This document shows positions 11,168 to 21,738 of a stretch of DNA of 64,000 nt, piece after piece. This DNA comes from Salinibacterium sp. M195 (GTDB taxonomy: Bacteria; Actinomycetota; Actinomycetes; Actinomycetales; Microbacteriaceae): assembly GCF_019443965.1 (NCBI RefSeq), contig NZ_CP040814.1, positions 1,984,001 through 2,048,000 of the forward strand. Reading direction: 5' to 3'. The position numbers and the translations under genes are program-made. The stretch's first letter is position 1. Each line of letters opens with the position of its first letter. The notes under the pieces are model-generated. The model was not told the DNA's origin. It searched no databases and saw only the letters and a program-made list of their open reading frames with translations.

Positions 11168-12148
11168 GTGGCATTAACTGCTGAGGTCAAAGACGAACTG
11201 GCACGAATTCAGCTGGGCAAAACCACCGAGCGTGCTGCTGAGCTTGCAACAATATTGAGATTCTCCGGTGGGCTGCACCTGATCTCCGGACGCATCGCGG
11301 TTGAATCCGAACTCGAAACTGAGCTGCTGGCTCGTCGCGTTCGTCGAGATATCGCCGAGCTCTATGGCGTTCGTTCAGAAGTTTCGCGCGTTGCTTCCTC
11401 CGGAGGCCGCCGTTCGAACAACCTTCTGGTTCGCGTTCTTGACGGCGGTGAGACACTGGCGCGGCAGACTGGACTTTTGGATGCGCGACGTCGTCCCATC
11501 CGCGGTCTTCCCAACCGTGTAACCACTGGCGGCCGCGGCGAGCTTGCTGCTGTATGGCGTGGTGCATTTTTGGCTGCCGGCTCCTTGACCGATCCAGGCC
11601 GTTCCGCAGCGCTCGAGGTCACCTGCCCCGGTAATGAAGCTGCAATGGCTCTTGTTGGCGCTGCAGGGCGTCTTCGAGTCGCCGCCAAAGCACGCGAAGT
11701 GCGTGGAGTCCACCGAGTTGTGGTTCGCGATGGTGAGGCAATCAGCACGATGCTGACCATCATGGGCGCAGAAACCACTGTGGTGAGCTGGAACGAATTG
11801 CGTCAACGTCGCGAGATTCGGGCCACAGCCAACAGGCTTGTTAATTTTGATGACGCGAACTTACGCCGATCAGCTCAGGCAGCGGTCGCGGCGTGCGCCC
11901 GTGTCGAGCGTGCCCTAGAAATTTTGGCGGACGACGTTCCCAAGCACCTGCGTTACGCCGGTGAATTGCGTTTGAGTCACCGCGATTCGAGTCTTGACGA
12001 ACTCGGGCATCATGCAGATCCACCAATGACCAAAGATGCCGTGGCCGGCCGCATTCGACGCCTGCTGGCTATGGCCGACAAGCGTGCGAGTGACTTGGGT
12101 ATCGCGGGAACTGAAGCGAATCTGCCCACCGAGTTGGAGGAAGCTTAG
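11168..12148 (+). CDS. whiA: DNA-binding protein WhiA
   Basis: 326-residue regulator made of an N-terminal LAGLIDADG-type homing-endonuclease fold, catalytically inactive, and a C-terminal helix-turn-helix. In Streptomyces WhiA, with WhiB, switches on sporulation septation; in non-sporulating Gram-positives it affects division and chromosome segregation. Visible marks are [14 protein letters not shown] at the start, the middle [14 protein letters not shown] and the C-terminal [19 protein letters not shown] with [19 protein letters not shown]. Start is GTG at 11168, with GAAGGAAGG as ribosome site. The usual neighbour yvcK is absent between rapZ and whiA. Confidence 0.96.
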   Translation: MALTAEVKDELARIQLGKTTERAAELATILRFSGGLHLISGRIAVESELETELLARRVRRDIAELYGVRSEVSRVASSGGRRSNNLLVRVLDGGETLARQTGLLDARRRPIRGLPNRVTTGGRGELAAVWRGAFLAAGSLTDPGRSAALEVTCPGNEAAMALVGAAGRLRVAAKAREVRGVHRVVVRDGEAISTMLTIMGAETTVVSWNELRQRREIRATANRLVNFDDANLRRSAQAAVAACARVERALEILADDVPKHLRYAGELRLSHRDSSLDELGHHADPPMTKDAVAGRIRRLLAMADKRASDLGIAGTEANLPTELEEA

Positions 12149-12155
12149 CGTTCGA

Positions 12156-12181
12156 TCCATACGGCACGAGTGTTGTATGGA
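12156..12181. promoter_or_regulatory. inverted repeat upstream of sodA
   Basis: TCCATAC and GTATGGA form 7-bp half sites separated by 12 bases, just upstream of a TAGACT sequence (12188-12193) that could be the sodA -10 box. It may be an operator; no T-run follows, so a whiA terminator is less likely. Confidence 0.3.
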
Positions 12182-12257
12182 CGTGGTTAGACTGGAAGTA
12201 TCTCGCCTGCGCGTACTCTCCCGTCGCGTGGGGTTCACGATTCTAGGAGGACTTCAG

Positions 12258-12884
12258 ATGGCTGACTACACGCTTCCCGAACTTTCGTACGACTACTCGG
12301 CGCTTGAGCCAAGCATCAGCGCAATGATCATGGAGCTTCACCACAGCAAGCACCACCAGGCCTACGTGACCGGAGCCAACGCGGCGATCACGGGCCTCGC
12401 GGAAGCTCGTGACTCCGGCAATCTGGCTAATGTCAACAAGCTCGAGAAGGACCTCGCGTTCAACCTGGGTGGGCACATCAACCACTCGATCTTCTGGACG
12501 AACATGTCGCCGAACGGTGGCGACAAGCCGACCGGTGATCTGGAAAGCGCGATCGACGACCACTTCGGATCGTTCGACAAATTTACCGCGCACTTCACCG
12601 CCACCGCCATGGGCGTTCAAGGCTCAGGCTGGGCCGTACTCGCGTGGGATTCCCTTGGAGAGCGACTAATCATCGTTCAGTTCTTCGATCAGCAAGGAAA
12701 CTTGCCGGCCGGAATAGTGCCTCTCTTGATGCTTGATGTCTGGGAGCACGCGTATTACCTCGACTACAAGAACGTGCGTGCTGACTATGTCAAGGCGTTC
12801 TGGAACATCGTCGACTGGGCCAACGTTCAAGACCGCTTCAGCGCAGCGCGCTCGAAGACAAACGGTCTGCTGCTACTCTCGTAG
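12258..12884 (+). CDS. sodA: superoxide dismutase (Mn/Fe)
   Basis: 208-residue cytosolic enzyme that dismutates superoxide. The N-terminal helical domain has the metal ligand helix [13 protein letters not shown] and the second ligand region [11 protein letters not shown]. The C-terminal alpha/beta domain has the Asp/His ligands in [15 protein letters not shown]. The QGNLPAG and [10 protein letters not shown] segments fit the Mn-preferring group, though metal choice cannot be proven from sequence. The frame is open upstream to 12036, but the ATG at 12258 has a perfect AGGAGG seven bases ahead and gives the standard N-terminus. It stands alone between whiA and gap. Confidence 0.97.
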   Translation: MADYTLPELSYDYSALEPSISAMIMELHHSKHHQAYVTGANAAITGLAEARDSGNLANVNKLEKDLAFNLGGHINHSIFWTNMSPNGGDKPTGDLESAIDDHFGSFDKFTAHFTATAMGVQGSGWAVLAWDSLGERLIIVQFFDQQGNLPAGIVPLLMLDVWEHAYYLDYKNVRADYVKAFWNIVDWANVQDRFSAARSKTNGLLLLS

Positions 12885-12893
12885 CGGCATCGT

Positions 12894-12913
12894 GGCCGGG
12901 TTAGGCCCCGGCT
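12894..12913 (+). terminator. weak hairpin after sodA
   Basis: GCCGGG and CCCGGC pair around a 6-base loop, followed by three T. This is a short, possible sodA terminator. Confidence 0.4.
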
Positions 12914-12960
12914 TTAGCCCTGTCTCCGCTAAATGCACTACCCCACCACTACAGCACGAC

Positions 12961-12973
12961 GCGTCTTAGACGC
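12961..12973. promoter_or_regulatory. palindrome upstream of gap
   Basis: GCGTCT-t-AGACGC is a perfect 6+1+6 palindrome ending 19 bases before the gap start codon. It could be an operator or lie in the mRNA leader. Confidence 0.3.
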
Positions 12974-12977
12974 CTGA

Positions 12978-14000
<1,023 letters not shown>

Positions 14001-14012
14001 GCCCCGATAGCT

Positions 14013-15230
14013 ATGAGCCTCAGAACACTAGTAGCGCTTGGCGACTTGCGTGGGAAACGCGTCATTGTTCGCTGTGACTTGAACGTTCCGCTCAAGGACG
14101 GTCAGATCACAGACGACGGTCGCATTCGTGCGTCGCTTCCCACTCTCAATGCCCTCATCAATGAGGGTGCGCGAGTTGTCATCGTGTCGCATCTTGGCCG
14201 CCCTGGTGGCGAGCCGGACTCGCAATACAGCCTTGAACCAGTCGCGCAACGTCTTTCGGAGCTCCTCGGCAAAGCGGTCGTTTTTGCGAAGGACACCGTG
14301 GGCCATGCAGCAGAGAATGCTGTTGCGGAACTCGAAGACTGTGGCGTCGCGCTGCTAGAAAATCTGCGGTTCAATTCGGGAGAAACCTCCAAGTCAGAGA
14401 CGGAACGCGCAGAGTTTGCCAGCAAGCTCGCTCGCTTCGGTGACGCGTTCGTCTCTGACGGGTTCGGGGTAGTACATCGCAAACAAGCAAGCGTCTTTGA
14501 GCTCGCCACGATGCTGCCGAGTGCAGCCGGCGTCTTAATCGAAACCGAACTCAAGGTTCTCGAGCGCTTGACGGTTGGCCCTCAGCGTCCCTACGCGGTG
14601 GTTTTGGGCGGCTCGAAGGTCTCCGACAAGCTCGACGTCATCGGATCGCTACTTCCGCGCGTGGATTCGCTCCTCGTCGGAGGCGGCATGCTCTTCACGT
14701 TCCTCGCTGCTCAAGGATTCAAGGTCGGAGCGAGCTTGCTCGAAGCAGACCAACTTGAGACGGTGAAGAAGTACCTTGCACAGGCTGCTGAGCTTGGCGT
14801 CGAGATCATCCTCCCGACCGACATCGTCGTTGCTGCCTCGTTCGGAGCTGATGCAGCTCACGTCGTCACGGCTGCACATGAGATTGAAAATACAGAATTT
14901 GGCGCTGCAGGAATCGGCTTAGACATCGGGCCTGAAACTGCGGCACGATTTGCCGAAGTCGTGCGCGCTTCGAAAACAGTTTTCTGGAACGGTCCGATGG
15001 GTGTGTTCGAGTTCCCCGCCTTTGCTGCGGGCACCCGCGCGATTGCCGAGGCGTTGACGGAGACGCAAGGATTCGGTGTCGTCGGGGGAGGCGACTCGGC
15101 CGCCGCTGTTCGTGCATTAGGTTTTGACGATGACCAATTTGGTCACATTTCGACTGGTGGTGGCGCAAGCCTCGAGTTTCTCGAAGGCAAGCCGCTTCCC
15201 GGACTGGAGGTACTCGGATGGCAAAGCTAA
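14013..15230 (+). CDS. pgk: phosphoglycerate kinase
   Basis: 405-residue monomeric kinase transferring phosphate from 1,3-bisphosphoglycerate to ADP. The N-terminal substrate domain has VIVRCDLNVPLKDG and VVIVSHLGRPGG. The C-terminal nucleotide domain has VVLGGSKVSDK, the hinge NGPMGVFEFPAFA and the GGGDSAAAV/STGGGASLEFLEG phosphate loops. Its 3' end overlaps the tpiA start by 13 bases, so the two are probably translated in a coupled way. There is no good Shine-Dalgarno sequence before the ATG. Confidence 0.98.
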   Translation: MSLRTLVALGDLRGKRVIVRCDLNVPLKDGQITDDGRIRASLPTLNALINEGARVVIVSHLGRPGGEPDSQYSLEPVAQRLSELLGKAVVFAKDTVGHAAENAVAELEDCGVALLENLRFNSGETSKSETERAEFASKLARFGDAFVSDGFGVVHRKQASVFELATMLPSAAGVLIETELKVLERLTVGPQRPYAVVLGGSKVSDKLDVIGSLLPRVDSLLVGGGMLFTFLAAQGFKVGASLLEADQLETVKKYLAQAAELGVEIILPTDIVVAASFGADAAHVVTAAHEIENTEFGAAGIGLDIGPETAARFAEVVRASKTVFWNGPMGVFEFPAFAAGTRAIAEALTETQGFGVVGGGDSAAAVRALGFDDDQFGHISTGGGASLEFLEGKPLPGLEVLGWQS

Positions 15231-16015
15231 AACGTGTTCCATTGATCGCAGGCAATTGGAAGATGAATCTTGACCATCTCCAGTCGATTGCTTTCGTGCA
15301 GAAACTCGCCTGGACTTTGAAAGATGCGAACCATGATTTCGGTGCCGATGGCGCCGAAGTCGCAGTGTTTCCGCCGTTTACCGACCTCCGTTCGGTGCAG
15401 ACGCTTATCGCCGCAGACAAGCTCGAGGTGCGCTTCGGAGGCCAAGATCTCTCCGAGCACGAGTCAGGCGCCTACACGGGAGAAATCTCTGGTAGCTTCC
15501 TTGCGTCGCTCGATTGTCGCTATGTGTTGGTTGGTCACTCTGAACGACGTACGATGCACGGCGAAACGGATGAGCAGCTCTCGCGTAAAGTTGCAGCGGC
15601 TCTCGCGAACGGACTTGTCCCTGTTCTCTGCGTCGGCGAAACGGCAGACGACCTCGAGAAGCACGGCCCCAGTGCAGTGCCGGTAGCACAGCTCAAGGCT
15701 GGGCTTGCCGGAATCTCTGGTTCGCCTGAGCTCGTTGTTGCTTACGAGCCGGTATGGGCAATCGGTTCGGGAAAAGCCGCGACGCCAGAGCAAGCAGAAC
15801 AAGTAGCCGCACGACTGCGCGAAACGCTCGCAGAAGTGCTTGGTGAGGATATTGCTGCTGCGACACGCATCCTCTACGGCGGTTCGGTAAAGTCGTCCAA
15901 CATTGCTAGCTTGATGCGAGAGCCTAATATTGATGGTGCTCTCGTAGGCGGTGCAAGCTTGGATGTCGCTGAGTTCGCTAGCATTTCGCGCTTCTCCAAG
16001 CACGTCGGCACCTAG
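15218..16015 (+). CDS. tpiA: triosephosphate isomerase
   Basis: 265-residue TIM-barrel enzyme interconverting dihydroxyacetone phosphate and glyceraldehyde 3-phosphate. Key segments are AGNWKMN (substrate Asn/Lys), VLVGHSERR (electrophilic His), AYEPVWAIGSGKAATPEQA (catalytic Glu and flexible loop) and ILYGGSVKSSN (phosphate loop). The start ATG lies inside the end of pgk. Length is slightly above the usual 250 residues, as in other Actinobacteria. Confidence 0.98.
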   Translation: MAKLKRVPLIAGNWKMNLDHLQSIAFVQKLAWTLKDANHDFGADGAEVAVFPPFTDLRSVQTLIAADKLEVRFGGQDLSEHESGAYTGEISGSFLASLDCRYVLVGHSERRTMHGETDEQLSRKVAAALANGLVPVLCVGETADDLEKHGPSAVPVAQLKAGLAGISGSPELVVAYEPVWAIGSGKAATPEQAEQVAARLRETLAEVLGEDIAAATRILYGGSVKSSNIASLMREPNIDGALVGGASLDVAEFASISRFSKHVGT

Positions 16016-16019
16016 CCGG

Positions 16020-16025
16020 TATACT
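16020..16025 (+). promoter_or_regulatory. possible secG -10 box
   Basis: TATACT, a close match to the consensus -10, lies just after the tpiA stop. It would start a transcript about 30 bases before the secG GTG; that leader can form a small hairpin, AGGCC-tgtac-GGCCT. No clear -35 is visible. Confidence 0.4.
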
Positions 16026-16061
16026 GTTCGAGGCCTGTACGGCCTGTTCGAAAGGTTTTTT

Positions 16062-16304
16062 GTGGAAATTCTCCAGGTTGTGTTGCAAGTAGTGCTCGGT
16101 ATGACGAGCTTACTGCTCACACTTCTTATTCTGCTCCACCGCGGTCGCGGCGGAGGTCTCTCCGATATGTTCGGCGGAGGAGTGACGTCTAACCTCGGTG
16201 CGTCTGGGGTTGCGGAACGCAACCTGAACCGCATCACGGTCATCCTCGGCGTCATTTGGATCAGCTGCATCGTGGTTCTTGGTCTGATCACTAAGTTCAA
16301 CTAG
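16062..16304 (+). CDS. secG: preprotein translocase subunit SecG
   Basis: 80-residue inner-membrane accessory of the SecYEG channel. Two hydrophobic helices (MEILQVVLQVVLGMTSLLLT and about residues 58-76) flank the conserved cytosolic loop RGRGGGLSDMFGGG, which identifies the family. The open frame extends upstream into tpiA, but the GTG at 16062 with GAAAGG upstream gives the normal short protein. It lies between tpiA and rbpA, a common actinobacterial arrangement. Confidence 0.93.
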   Translation: MEILQVVLQVVLGMTSLLLTLLILLHRGRGGGLSDMFGGGVTSNLGASGVAERNLNRITVILGVIWISCIVVLGLITKFN

Positions 16305-16337
16305 GAATCTCTAGCCTCACTAGACAAAGGGAACACA

Positions 16338-16709
16338 GTGGCATCAGGCGGTAGTGCAATTCGCGGATCACGCGTTGGCGCAGGTCCTATGGGCGAACAA
16401 GACCGTGGTTTTCACGCGGAACGTATCCAGGTCTCTTACTGGGATGCGCGAGGCAACGAAACAGTGCGGTCGTTCGCGGCCAATGTGGCTGACGAAGATA
16501 TTCCCGAAACTATTGATTGCCCGTCCTCGGGGCTTCCTGCTGGACGCGATAAAGAGAACCCACCTTCTGCAGAGAAGGTGGCGCCGTATAAGACGCACCT
16601 CGCGTACGTCAAAGAGCGTCGAAGCGACGACGAAGCGACCGAGCTGCTCGATGAGGCGCTCCTTCAGCTTCGGACCCGTCGTGGAACGGTAAGTCCCTCA
16701 CTGCCTTAA
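16338..16709 (+). CDS. rbpA: RNA polymerase-binding protein RbpA
   Basis: 123-residue actinobacteria-specific factor that binds RNA polymerase with the principal sigma factor and stabilises open complexes. The N-terminal tail carries IRGSRVGAGPMGEQD, followed by the core domain with IQVSYWDARGNETVRSFAAN and the sigma-interacting C-terminal helix with LAYVKERRSDDEATELLDEA. Only one Cys (DCPSSG) is present in the core, so this form should not bind zinc. Start is GTG at 16338 after AAAGGGA. A strong terminator follows. It confirms the actinobacterial origin of the window. Confidence 0.95.
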   Translation: MASGGSAIRGSRVGAGPMGEQDRGFHAERIQVSYWDARGNETVRSFAANVADEDIPETIDCPSSGLPAGRDKENPPSAEKVAPYKTHLAYVKERRSDDEATELLDEALLQLRTRRGTVSPSLP

Positions 16710-16725
16710 CAAACCGAATTTCCTT

Positions 16726-16766
16726 AAAGCAATGGGCCCCACCGATTAGGTGGGGCCCATTGCTTT
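16726..16766. terminator. bidirectional terminator between rbpA and pgl
   Basis: A perfect 18-bp stem (AAAGCAATGGGCCCCACC and its complement) with a 5-base loop lies between two convergent operons. The ends carry A and T on both strands, so it can end transcripts from either side. Confidence 0.92.
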
Positions 16767-16791
16767 GTTAAAGGTGCGATCAGTGCGAGTT

Positions 16792-17595
16792 TTAGTGCTC
16801 GTCGGTCGAATCTGCGCTCGTCCAAAACTCGCCAGGGTCGATCAGGGAGTCCGGGACTTGGGCAGCGGCGTCTGAGTCAACGAAGAACAGGGTTTTACGA
16901 CGCCCCTCGAGGCCCGCGGCCGGAACTTCGTTGAAACTTGCTCCTGCCAAGGTAAGTCCTAGCGCAGATGCTTTATCGGCACCAGCGACTACGGCCCAGA
17001 TGCGTGCCGAGGAGTTGATGACCAGCAAAGTAAGACTAAGTCGTTCGCTCGGCGGCTTCGGGGAGTTGCGTACCGCGATGACGGTACGCTCCGTTTCACG
17101 GATACCTTCTCTCTCGGGAAAGAGAGATGCGATGTGGCCGTCTGGGCCCACTCCGAGAAAAACGATGTCAAAATTCGGGTACTTGCCAGATCGTGCGGAG
17201 TGTTTAGCCAACTCCTGCGAATAGGCCTCGGCCGCATCATCCAGGCTGATGCCTGCATCTGACGCGGCGAATGGATGAACGCGCGCAGGGTCGATCGCAA
17301 CGTGGTCAAGTAACGCGGCTCGCGCTTGAACATCGTTTCGTTCTGGGTCGCCCGCGGGCAGCCAGCGCTCGTCACCCCACCAAAAATTCACTCGCGACCA
17401 GTCAACCTGATTGCGTTTTGGGGACTCGTTTATGGCCGTCAACACAGCCTGTCCCATCGTCCCTCCCGTGAGAACAACAGTCGCCTCGTCGAATTCAGCG
17501 ATGATGTGAGGGACTTTTGCGAGAAATCTTTTAGCCACGGCTTGGGCCAGCTTGGGCTTGGTCGAGTGAACTATGGCGCGACGTTCGTTACTCAC
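16792..17595 (-). CDS. pgl: 6-phosphogluconolactonase
   Basis: 267-residue DevB-type lactonase hydrolysing 6-phosphogluconolactone in the oxidative pentose-phosphate pathway. The family pattern TVVLTGGTMGQAVL near residue 40, NFWWGDERWLPAGDPERND and the catalytic LGVGPDGHIASLFP segment are all present. Start is GTG; its G is the last base of the opcA TAG stop, so translation is probably coupled. It is the last gene of the minus-strand tkt-tal-pgi-zwf-opcA-pgl run. Confidence 0.95.
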   Translation of the reverse strand: MSNERRAIVHSTKPKLAQAVAKRFLAKVPHIIAEFDEATVVLTGGTMGQAVLTAINESPKRNQVDWSRVNFWWGDERWLPAGDPERNDVQARAALLDHVAIDPARVHPFAASDAGISLDDAAEAYSQELAKHSARSGKYPNFDIVFLGVGPDGHIASLFPEREGIRETERTVIAVRNSPKPPSERLSLTLLVINSSARIWAVVAGADKASALGLTLAGASFNEVPAAGLEGRRKTLFFVDSDAAAQVPDSLIDPGEFWTSADSTDEH

Positions 17596-18566
17596 TATTT
17601 CTTCGCTTTCGTTGACGTTCCCGAGCGTGATTCAGTCAGTTCGCTCACTCCTCGACGAACGACATCTCCGAAGAGGCTATCGGGGTCGAGACGCCGGAGT
17701 TCCTCTGCGAGACAGTCTCGGAGGCTCCTCCGTGGCAGGGAAATGTCGTGAACCGGCTGATCGGGCTGAGTCAAGGTTGCGATGTTTGCGAGATTTCGCT
17801 CCAACTGGATAGTTCCCGACTTTCGTTCGAGGACTACCGAATGAATACCGGTAGGCACGGGCGAGCCGTCGGTAACCTCGAGCGACACCGTCACTTCGAG
17901 CTGCATTTGAAGCCAGGCGGCGAGCAGCATGGTTGAGGGCGATGCAGCCGCACCACTGACCGTCACCGCGGCAATCGACTCATACGGGGGCTGGTCGAGC
18001 ACTGCCGCGAGTTGTGCGCGCCACAGAGTGAGCCTGGTCCACGCAAAGTCCGTGTCTCCCGGGACGTAGGTCTTACACATCCGGTGCATTGCTTCTAACG
18101 GATTCGCGTTGGCGGCCGCATCGGTAATTCGACGCTGAGCAATCCTGCCCAATGGTGATTCGGACGCATTTGCTGGTGCCTCTCCTGGCCACCACGCCAC
18201 GACCGGAGCATCGGGAAGCAGAAGTCCCGTGACAAGACTCTCTTGGTCGAGAGCGGCGTCCCCGTACGCCATAACAACAATGACTTCACTCGCGCCGGCA
18301 TCGCCGCCGACGCGAATTTGAGCATCGACCCGTGGCTCTTGATAGCTCTCGGAGGCTGCGCTGCTTGTTGAAATCACCAAGACCCGCATTGGATGCTCGC
18401 GTGAGGCGTCGTTTGCGGCCTCGATCGCCTCTTCTTCATTGCCGAATTCGGTGGCAATGATCAGTGTCAGCACACGACCGAGCGCTACGGCTCCGCCTTC
18501 TTCACGAATGCGAACCAGTGCCTTGGATATCTTGGAAGTGGTGGTGTTGGGCAGGTCTACGATCAT
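17595..18566 (-). CDS. opcA: glucose-6-phosphate dehydrogenase assembly protein OpcA
   Basis: 323-residue actinobacterial and cyanobacterial protein needed for assembly or activation of glucose-6-phosphate dehydrogenase. The N-terminus MIVDLPNTTTSKISKALV and the motif VVAWWPGEAP near residue 125 are typical; the C-terminal LADCLAEELRRLDPD-like end (RSLRDCLAEELRRLDPDS) is also conserved. The frame is open further upstream to 18626, but the ATG at 18566 overlaps the zwf stop as ATGA and gives the family N-terminus. It lies between its partner zwf and pgl. Confidence 0.95.
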   Translation of the reverse strand: MIVDLPNTTTSKISKALVRIREEGGAVALGRVLTLIIATEFGNEEEAIEAANDASREHPMRVLVISTSSAASESYQEPRVDAQIRVGGDAGASEVIVVMAYGDAALDQESLVTGLLLPDAPVVAWWPGEAPANASESPLGRIAQRRITDAAANANPLEAMHRMCKTYVPGDTDFAWTRLTLWRAQLAAVLDQPPYESIAAVTVSGAAASPSTMLLAAWLQMQLEVTVSLEVTDGSPVPTGIHSVVLERKSGTIQLERNLANIATLTQPDQPVHDISLPRRSLRDCLAEELRRLDPDSLFGDVVRRGVSELTESRSGTSTKAKK

Positions 18567-20104
18567 GGTCGTCTCCAAACTCGGCCGTCGCGCGCCATGA
18601 GATCGTCCGCAGACGTCGGGCCCCAAGTGCCGGGACGGTATTGTTCCGGAGCGCCCTGCGTTGCCCAGAATTCTTCAATAGGATCGAGAATTTTCCAGCT
18701 CAGTTCGACTTCTTCGTGCCGAGGGAACAACGGAGGGTCGCCGAGCAAGACGTCTAAGATGAGCCGCTCATAGGCTTCGGGGCTTGCCTCGGTAAAGGCG
18801 TGGCCGTAGCCGAAGTCCATCGTGACGTCGCGAACGTGCATTTCTGCGCCGGGAACTTTAGATCCGAACCGGATTGTGACGCCTTCATCGGGCTGAACCC
18901 GGATTACCAGCGCATTTTGGCCAAGAGCAGACGTGCGACTCTCTTCAAAGAGGTACTGCGGTGCACGTTTGAAGACAACTGCGATCTCGGTGACACGTCG
19001 ACCCAAGCGTTTTCCCGCACGAAGGTAGAACGGAACCCCTGCCCACCGGCGAGTGCCGATATCGAGGCGAATCGCGGCGTAGGTCTCTGTTGTCGACTCC
19101 GGATTCATCCCCTCTTCTTCAAGGAAGCCTTCGACTTTTTCGCCGCCTTGCCAGCCACCCTCATACTGTCCGCGAGCAGTGTGCTCGGAGAGATCGGCCG
19201 GCAAACGAACAGCAGAAAGCACCTTTTCCTTCTCGGCGCGCAAGTCTGAGGCATCGAATGAGACTGGTTCTTCCATTGCGGTGAGCGCGAGCAATTGCAG
19301 GAGGTGATTCTGGATCACATCGCGAGCCGCTCCGATCCCGTCGTAGTAGCCTGCCCGGCCTCCCACTCCGATGTCTTCGGCCATGGTGATTTGCACGTGA
19401 TCGACGTGGTTCGAGTTCCAGAGGGGTTCGTAGAGCTGATTGGCAAAGCGCAGCGCCAAAATGTTCTGAACAGTCTCTTTACCGAGGTAATGGTCGATCC
19501 GGAAAACACTATCGGGAGGAAAGACCGATTCGACGACATCGTTGAGTTCACGAGCCGTCTTAAGGTCGCTGCCGAACGGTTTTTCAATAACGACCCGGCT
19601 CCACCGTCCGTCCTGCTGCTCCGCGAGCCCGGAGTTGCGAAGCTGTTCGGTAACTTGCGGGAAGGACTTGGGGGGAATTGAGAGATAGAACGCATGGTTG
19701 CCCATGGTTCCTCGTTCGCGGTCGAGGTCAGCGAGTGTCGTCTTCAGCCGCTCAAATGCCTCCGCGTCGTCGAATTCGCCCTGCACAAAGCGGATTCCCT
19801 GTGCGAGTTGTTTCCACACATCCTCGTCGAACGGTGTCCGCGCATACTGTTTGACAGCATCGTGCACGACCTGTTCAAAGTCCTGATCTTCCCAATCACG
19901 TCTGGCGAAACCGACGAGAGCGAAACCTGGGGGAAGTAGCCCCCGATTGGCAAGATCGTAGACAGCAGGCATCAGTTTCTTGCGCGATAAGTCTCCGGTT
20001 ACTCCAAAAATGACGAGAGCACTCGGACCAGCAATGCGGTTTAGCCTGCGGTCGGAGCTCAACCGCAGTGGGTTGAAGTCAGCACTGATGTCAACGGGGG
20101 ACAT
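18563..20104 (-). CDS. zwf: glucose-6-phosphate 1-dehydrogenase
   Basis: 513-residue enzyme oxidising glucose 6-phosphate to the lactone with NADP, the entry to the pentose-phosphate pathway. The cofactor motif VIFGVTGDLSRKKLMPA, the active-site signature RIDHYLGKETVQNIL and the substrate lysine segment VIEKPFGSDL are visible. The stop overlaps opcA by four bases (ATGA). pgi ends 35 bases upstream. Length is normal for the Actinobacteria. Confidence 0.98.
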   Translation of the reverse strand: MSPVDISADFNPLRLSSDRRLNRIAGPSALVIFGVTGDLSRKKLMPAVYDLANRGLLPPGFALVGFARRDWEDQDFEQVVHDAVKQYARTPFDEDVWKQLAQGIRFVQGEFDDAEAFERLKTTLADLDRERGTMGNHAFYLSIPPKSFPQVTEQLRNSGLAEQQDGRWSRVVIEKPFGSDLKTARELNDVVESVFPPDSVFRIDHYLGKETVQNILALRFANQLYEPLWNSNHVDHVQITMAEDIGVGGRAGYYDGIGAARDVIQNHLLQLLALTAMEEPVSFDASDLRAEKEKVLSAVRLPADLSEHTARGQYEGGWQGGEKVEGFLEEEGMNPESTTETYAAIRLDIGTRRWAGVPFYLRAGKRLGRRVTEIAVVFKRAPQYLFEESRTSALGQNALVIRVQPDEGVTIRFGSKVPGAEMHVRDVTMDFGYGHAFTEASPEAYERLILDVLLGDPPLFPRHEEVELSWKILDPIEEFWATQGAPEQYRPGTWGPTSADDLMARDGRVWRRP

Positions 20105-20139
20105 ACTTCTCCTCTGTGTGCAGCACGTAAGGGCTGCAG

Positions 20140-21738
20140 CTATCCGATCGCGTCGAGAACCAGCGGTAACGACACCTTGGGGTTCGATACTGTGAGGCTC
20201 AGAACGGGGCGACCGTGTTCGGCCAGCACGCTGGCGTCACCTGCGGCCTGTGCGCGAATGAACTGTCCGAAAGTAAACGGGCGGTCGGGAATCTGCAAAT
20301 CGGTATCTTCGACCACGATGATCTGAAGGAACACTCCGATTGCTGGCCCGCCTTTGTGAAACTGGCCGGTGGAGTGCAAGAAGCGCGGACCCCATCCGAA
20401 AGTAACAGGACGCTTAGCTCGCGCGGCCGCACGCTCGCGAATCTCAGCAAGCTCAGGATAAGCCGTGCGGTCGGCGTAAGCCTGAATCGCCACATAGCCG
20501 TCGTCGTCAAGGTACGACAGGAGTGAAGAAACGACTCCGGCGAGATCGTCGCTGTTAGCTACAACGCCGTCAGTGCCACGAACCTCGATGTCGCCAACGG
20601 TGAAAGCAGGAGCTACCGGGGGAGTGGGGTTGTCGATCAGCTCGCGCGCAGCGTTCTTGGCTGCTTCAACATCAGGCTGATCGAACGGGTTGATGCCGAG
20701 TAGCCGGCCGGCAACTACTGTGGCGTATTCCCACAGCAGCAATTGACCACCGAGTGATCCAGCAATTTCAATCTCGCCGTCAAGGACCTCTTTGGTGTCG
20801 TCCCACTCGCCGACGAGGCGAACGATTTGAAGATCATCAAGGCTTTCAGCGATCTCAGGAGAATCGGTGCGAAGAACGACCGGAAGGATGCCCTTACCCA
20901 GCTTCCCGGTGGACTCGGCGATAAGCTGTTCAGCCCAGTCGCCAAAGCCGAGGATGTGGGTACCGTCAGCGACGATAGCGAGCTTGTCTTTGAGCGGGTC
21001 GGCACCAGCAATCGCTGCACCGAGGATAAGGCCCGGGTTGCTCTCGTTGTCTACAGCCAGTTCAACCATGACCGCTTCTGCCTCATCGAGAAGCTCTGAG
21101 AGGTCGACTCCGGCAAGCCCAGAAGGCACAAGGCCGAAGGCAGTGAGCGCCGAGTAACGGCCACCCACGTTGGGATCGGCGTTGAACACCCGGTAGCCGG
21201 CAGCGCGAGCCGCGACATCCATCGGCGATGCAGGGTCGGTGACAATGACAATTCGTTCACGCGGGTCGATACCAGCATCGGTGAAGAACTTCTCGTAGAT
21301 TCGCTTCTGGGAGTCAGTCTCAAGTGTCGAACCCGACTTTGACGAAATGACCACCGCAGTAGTGCTGAGTCGATCGGCGAGAGCAGCCGACACCTGGGCA
21401 GGATCTGTCGAGTCGAGAACCGTCAGTTCGACGCCATAAGTGCGGGTGATTACTTCGGGGGCAAGTGACGAACCGCCCATTCCGCCCAAGACGAAGTGGT
21501 TAACGCCATCGGCACGAAGTTTGTCGCGCAGCGCGTAAATATCTTCGATCATGGGACGTCCAACGGAGACAGCTTCCACCCACCCCAAGCGCTTGGCCGA
21601 CTCTTCTTCGGCGTCCGGACCCCACAAAGTGGAATCGCCACCAGTGATACGACTCGCTACGAGGTCGTTGACCAGCTGAGGAACGATCCGGTCAACGGCT
21701 TCTGCCGCCGCCCCGGAAACCGCAATTTTGACACTCAT
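20140..21738 (-). CDS. pgi: glucose-6-phosphate isomerase
   Basis: 532-residue SIS-fold isomerase interconverting glucose 6-phosphate and fructose 6-phosphate. Key segments are [15 protein letters not shown] (sugar-phosphate loop), [20 protein letters not shown] and [15 protein letters not shown]; the C-terminus has [15 protein letters not shown] with the catalytic region. This is the form common in actinobacterial pentose-phosphate operons and differs from the longer enterobacterial type. The ATG overlaps the tal stop (21735-21738). It links glycolysis to the oxidative pathway encoded next to it. Confidence 0.96.
   Translation of the reverse strand: MSVKIAVSGAAAEAVDRIVPQLVNDLVASRITGGDSTLWGPDAEEESAKRLGWVEAVSVGRPMIEDIYALRDKLRADGVNHFVLGGMGGSSLAPEVITRTYGVELTVLDSTDPAQVSAALADRLSTTAVVISSKSGSTLETDSQKRIYEKFFTDAGIDPRERIVIVTDPASPMDVAARAAGYRVFNADPNVGGRYSALTAFGLVPSGLAGVDLSELLDEAEAVMVELAVDNESNPGLILGAAIAGADPLKDKLAIVADGTHILGFGDWAEQLIAESTGKLGKGILPVVLRTDSPEIAESLDDLQIVRLVGEWDDTKEVLDGEIEIAGSLGGQLLLWEYATVVAGRLLGINPFDQPDVEAAKNAARELIDNPTPPVAPAFTVGDIEVRGTDGVVANSDDLAGVVSSLLSYLDDDGYVAIQAYADRTAYPELAEIRERAAARAKRPVTFGWGPRFLHSTGQFHKGGPAIGVFLQIIVVEDTDLQIPDRPFTFGQFIRAQAAGDASVLAEHGRPVLSLTVSNPKVSLPLVLDAIG

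Noticed and set aside
15464..16300. Minus-strand open frame (278 codons) opposite tpiA and secG
   Set aside because: Composition is a mirror of the true genes; tpiA and secG are certain.
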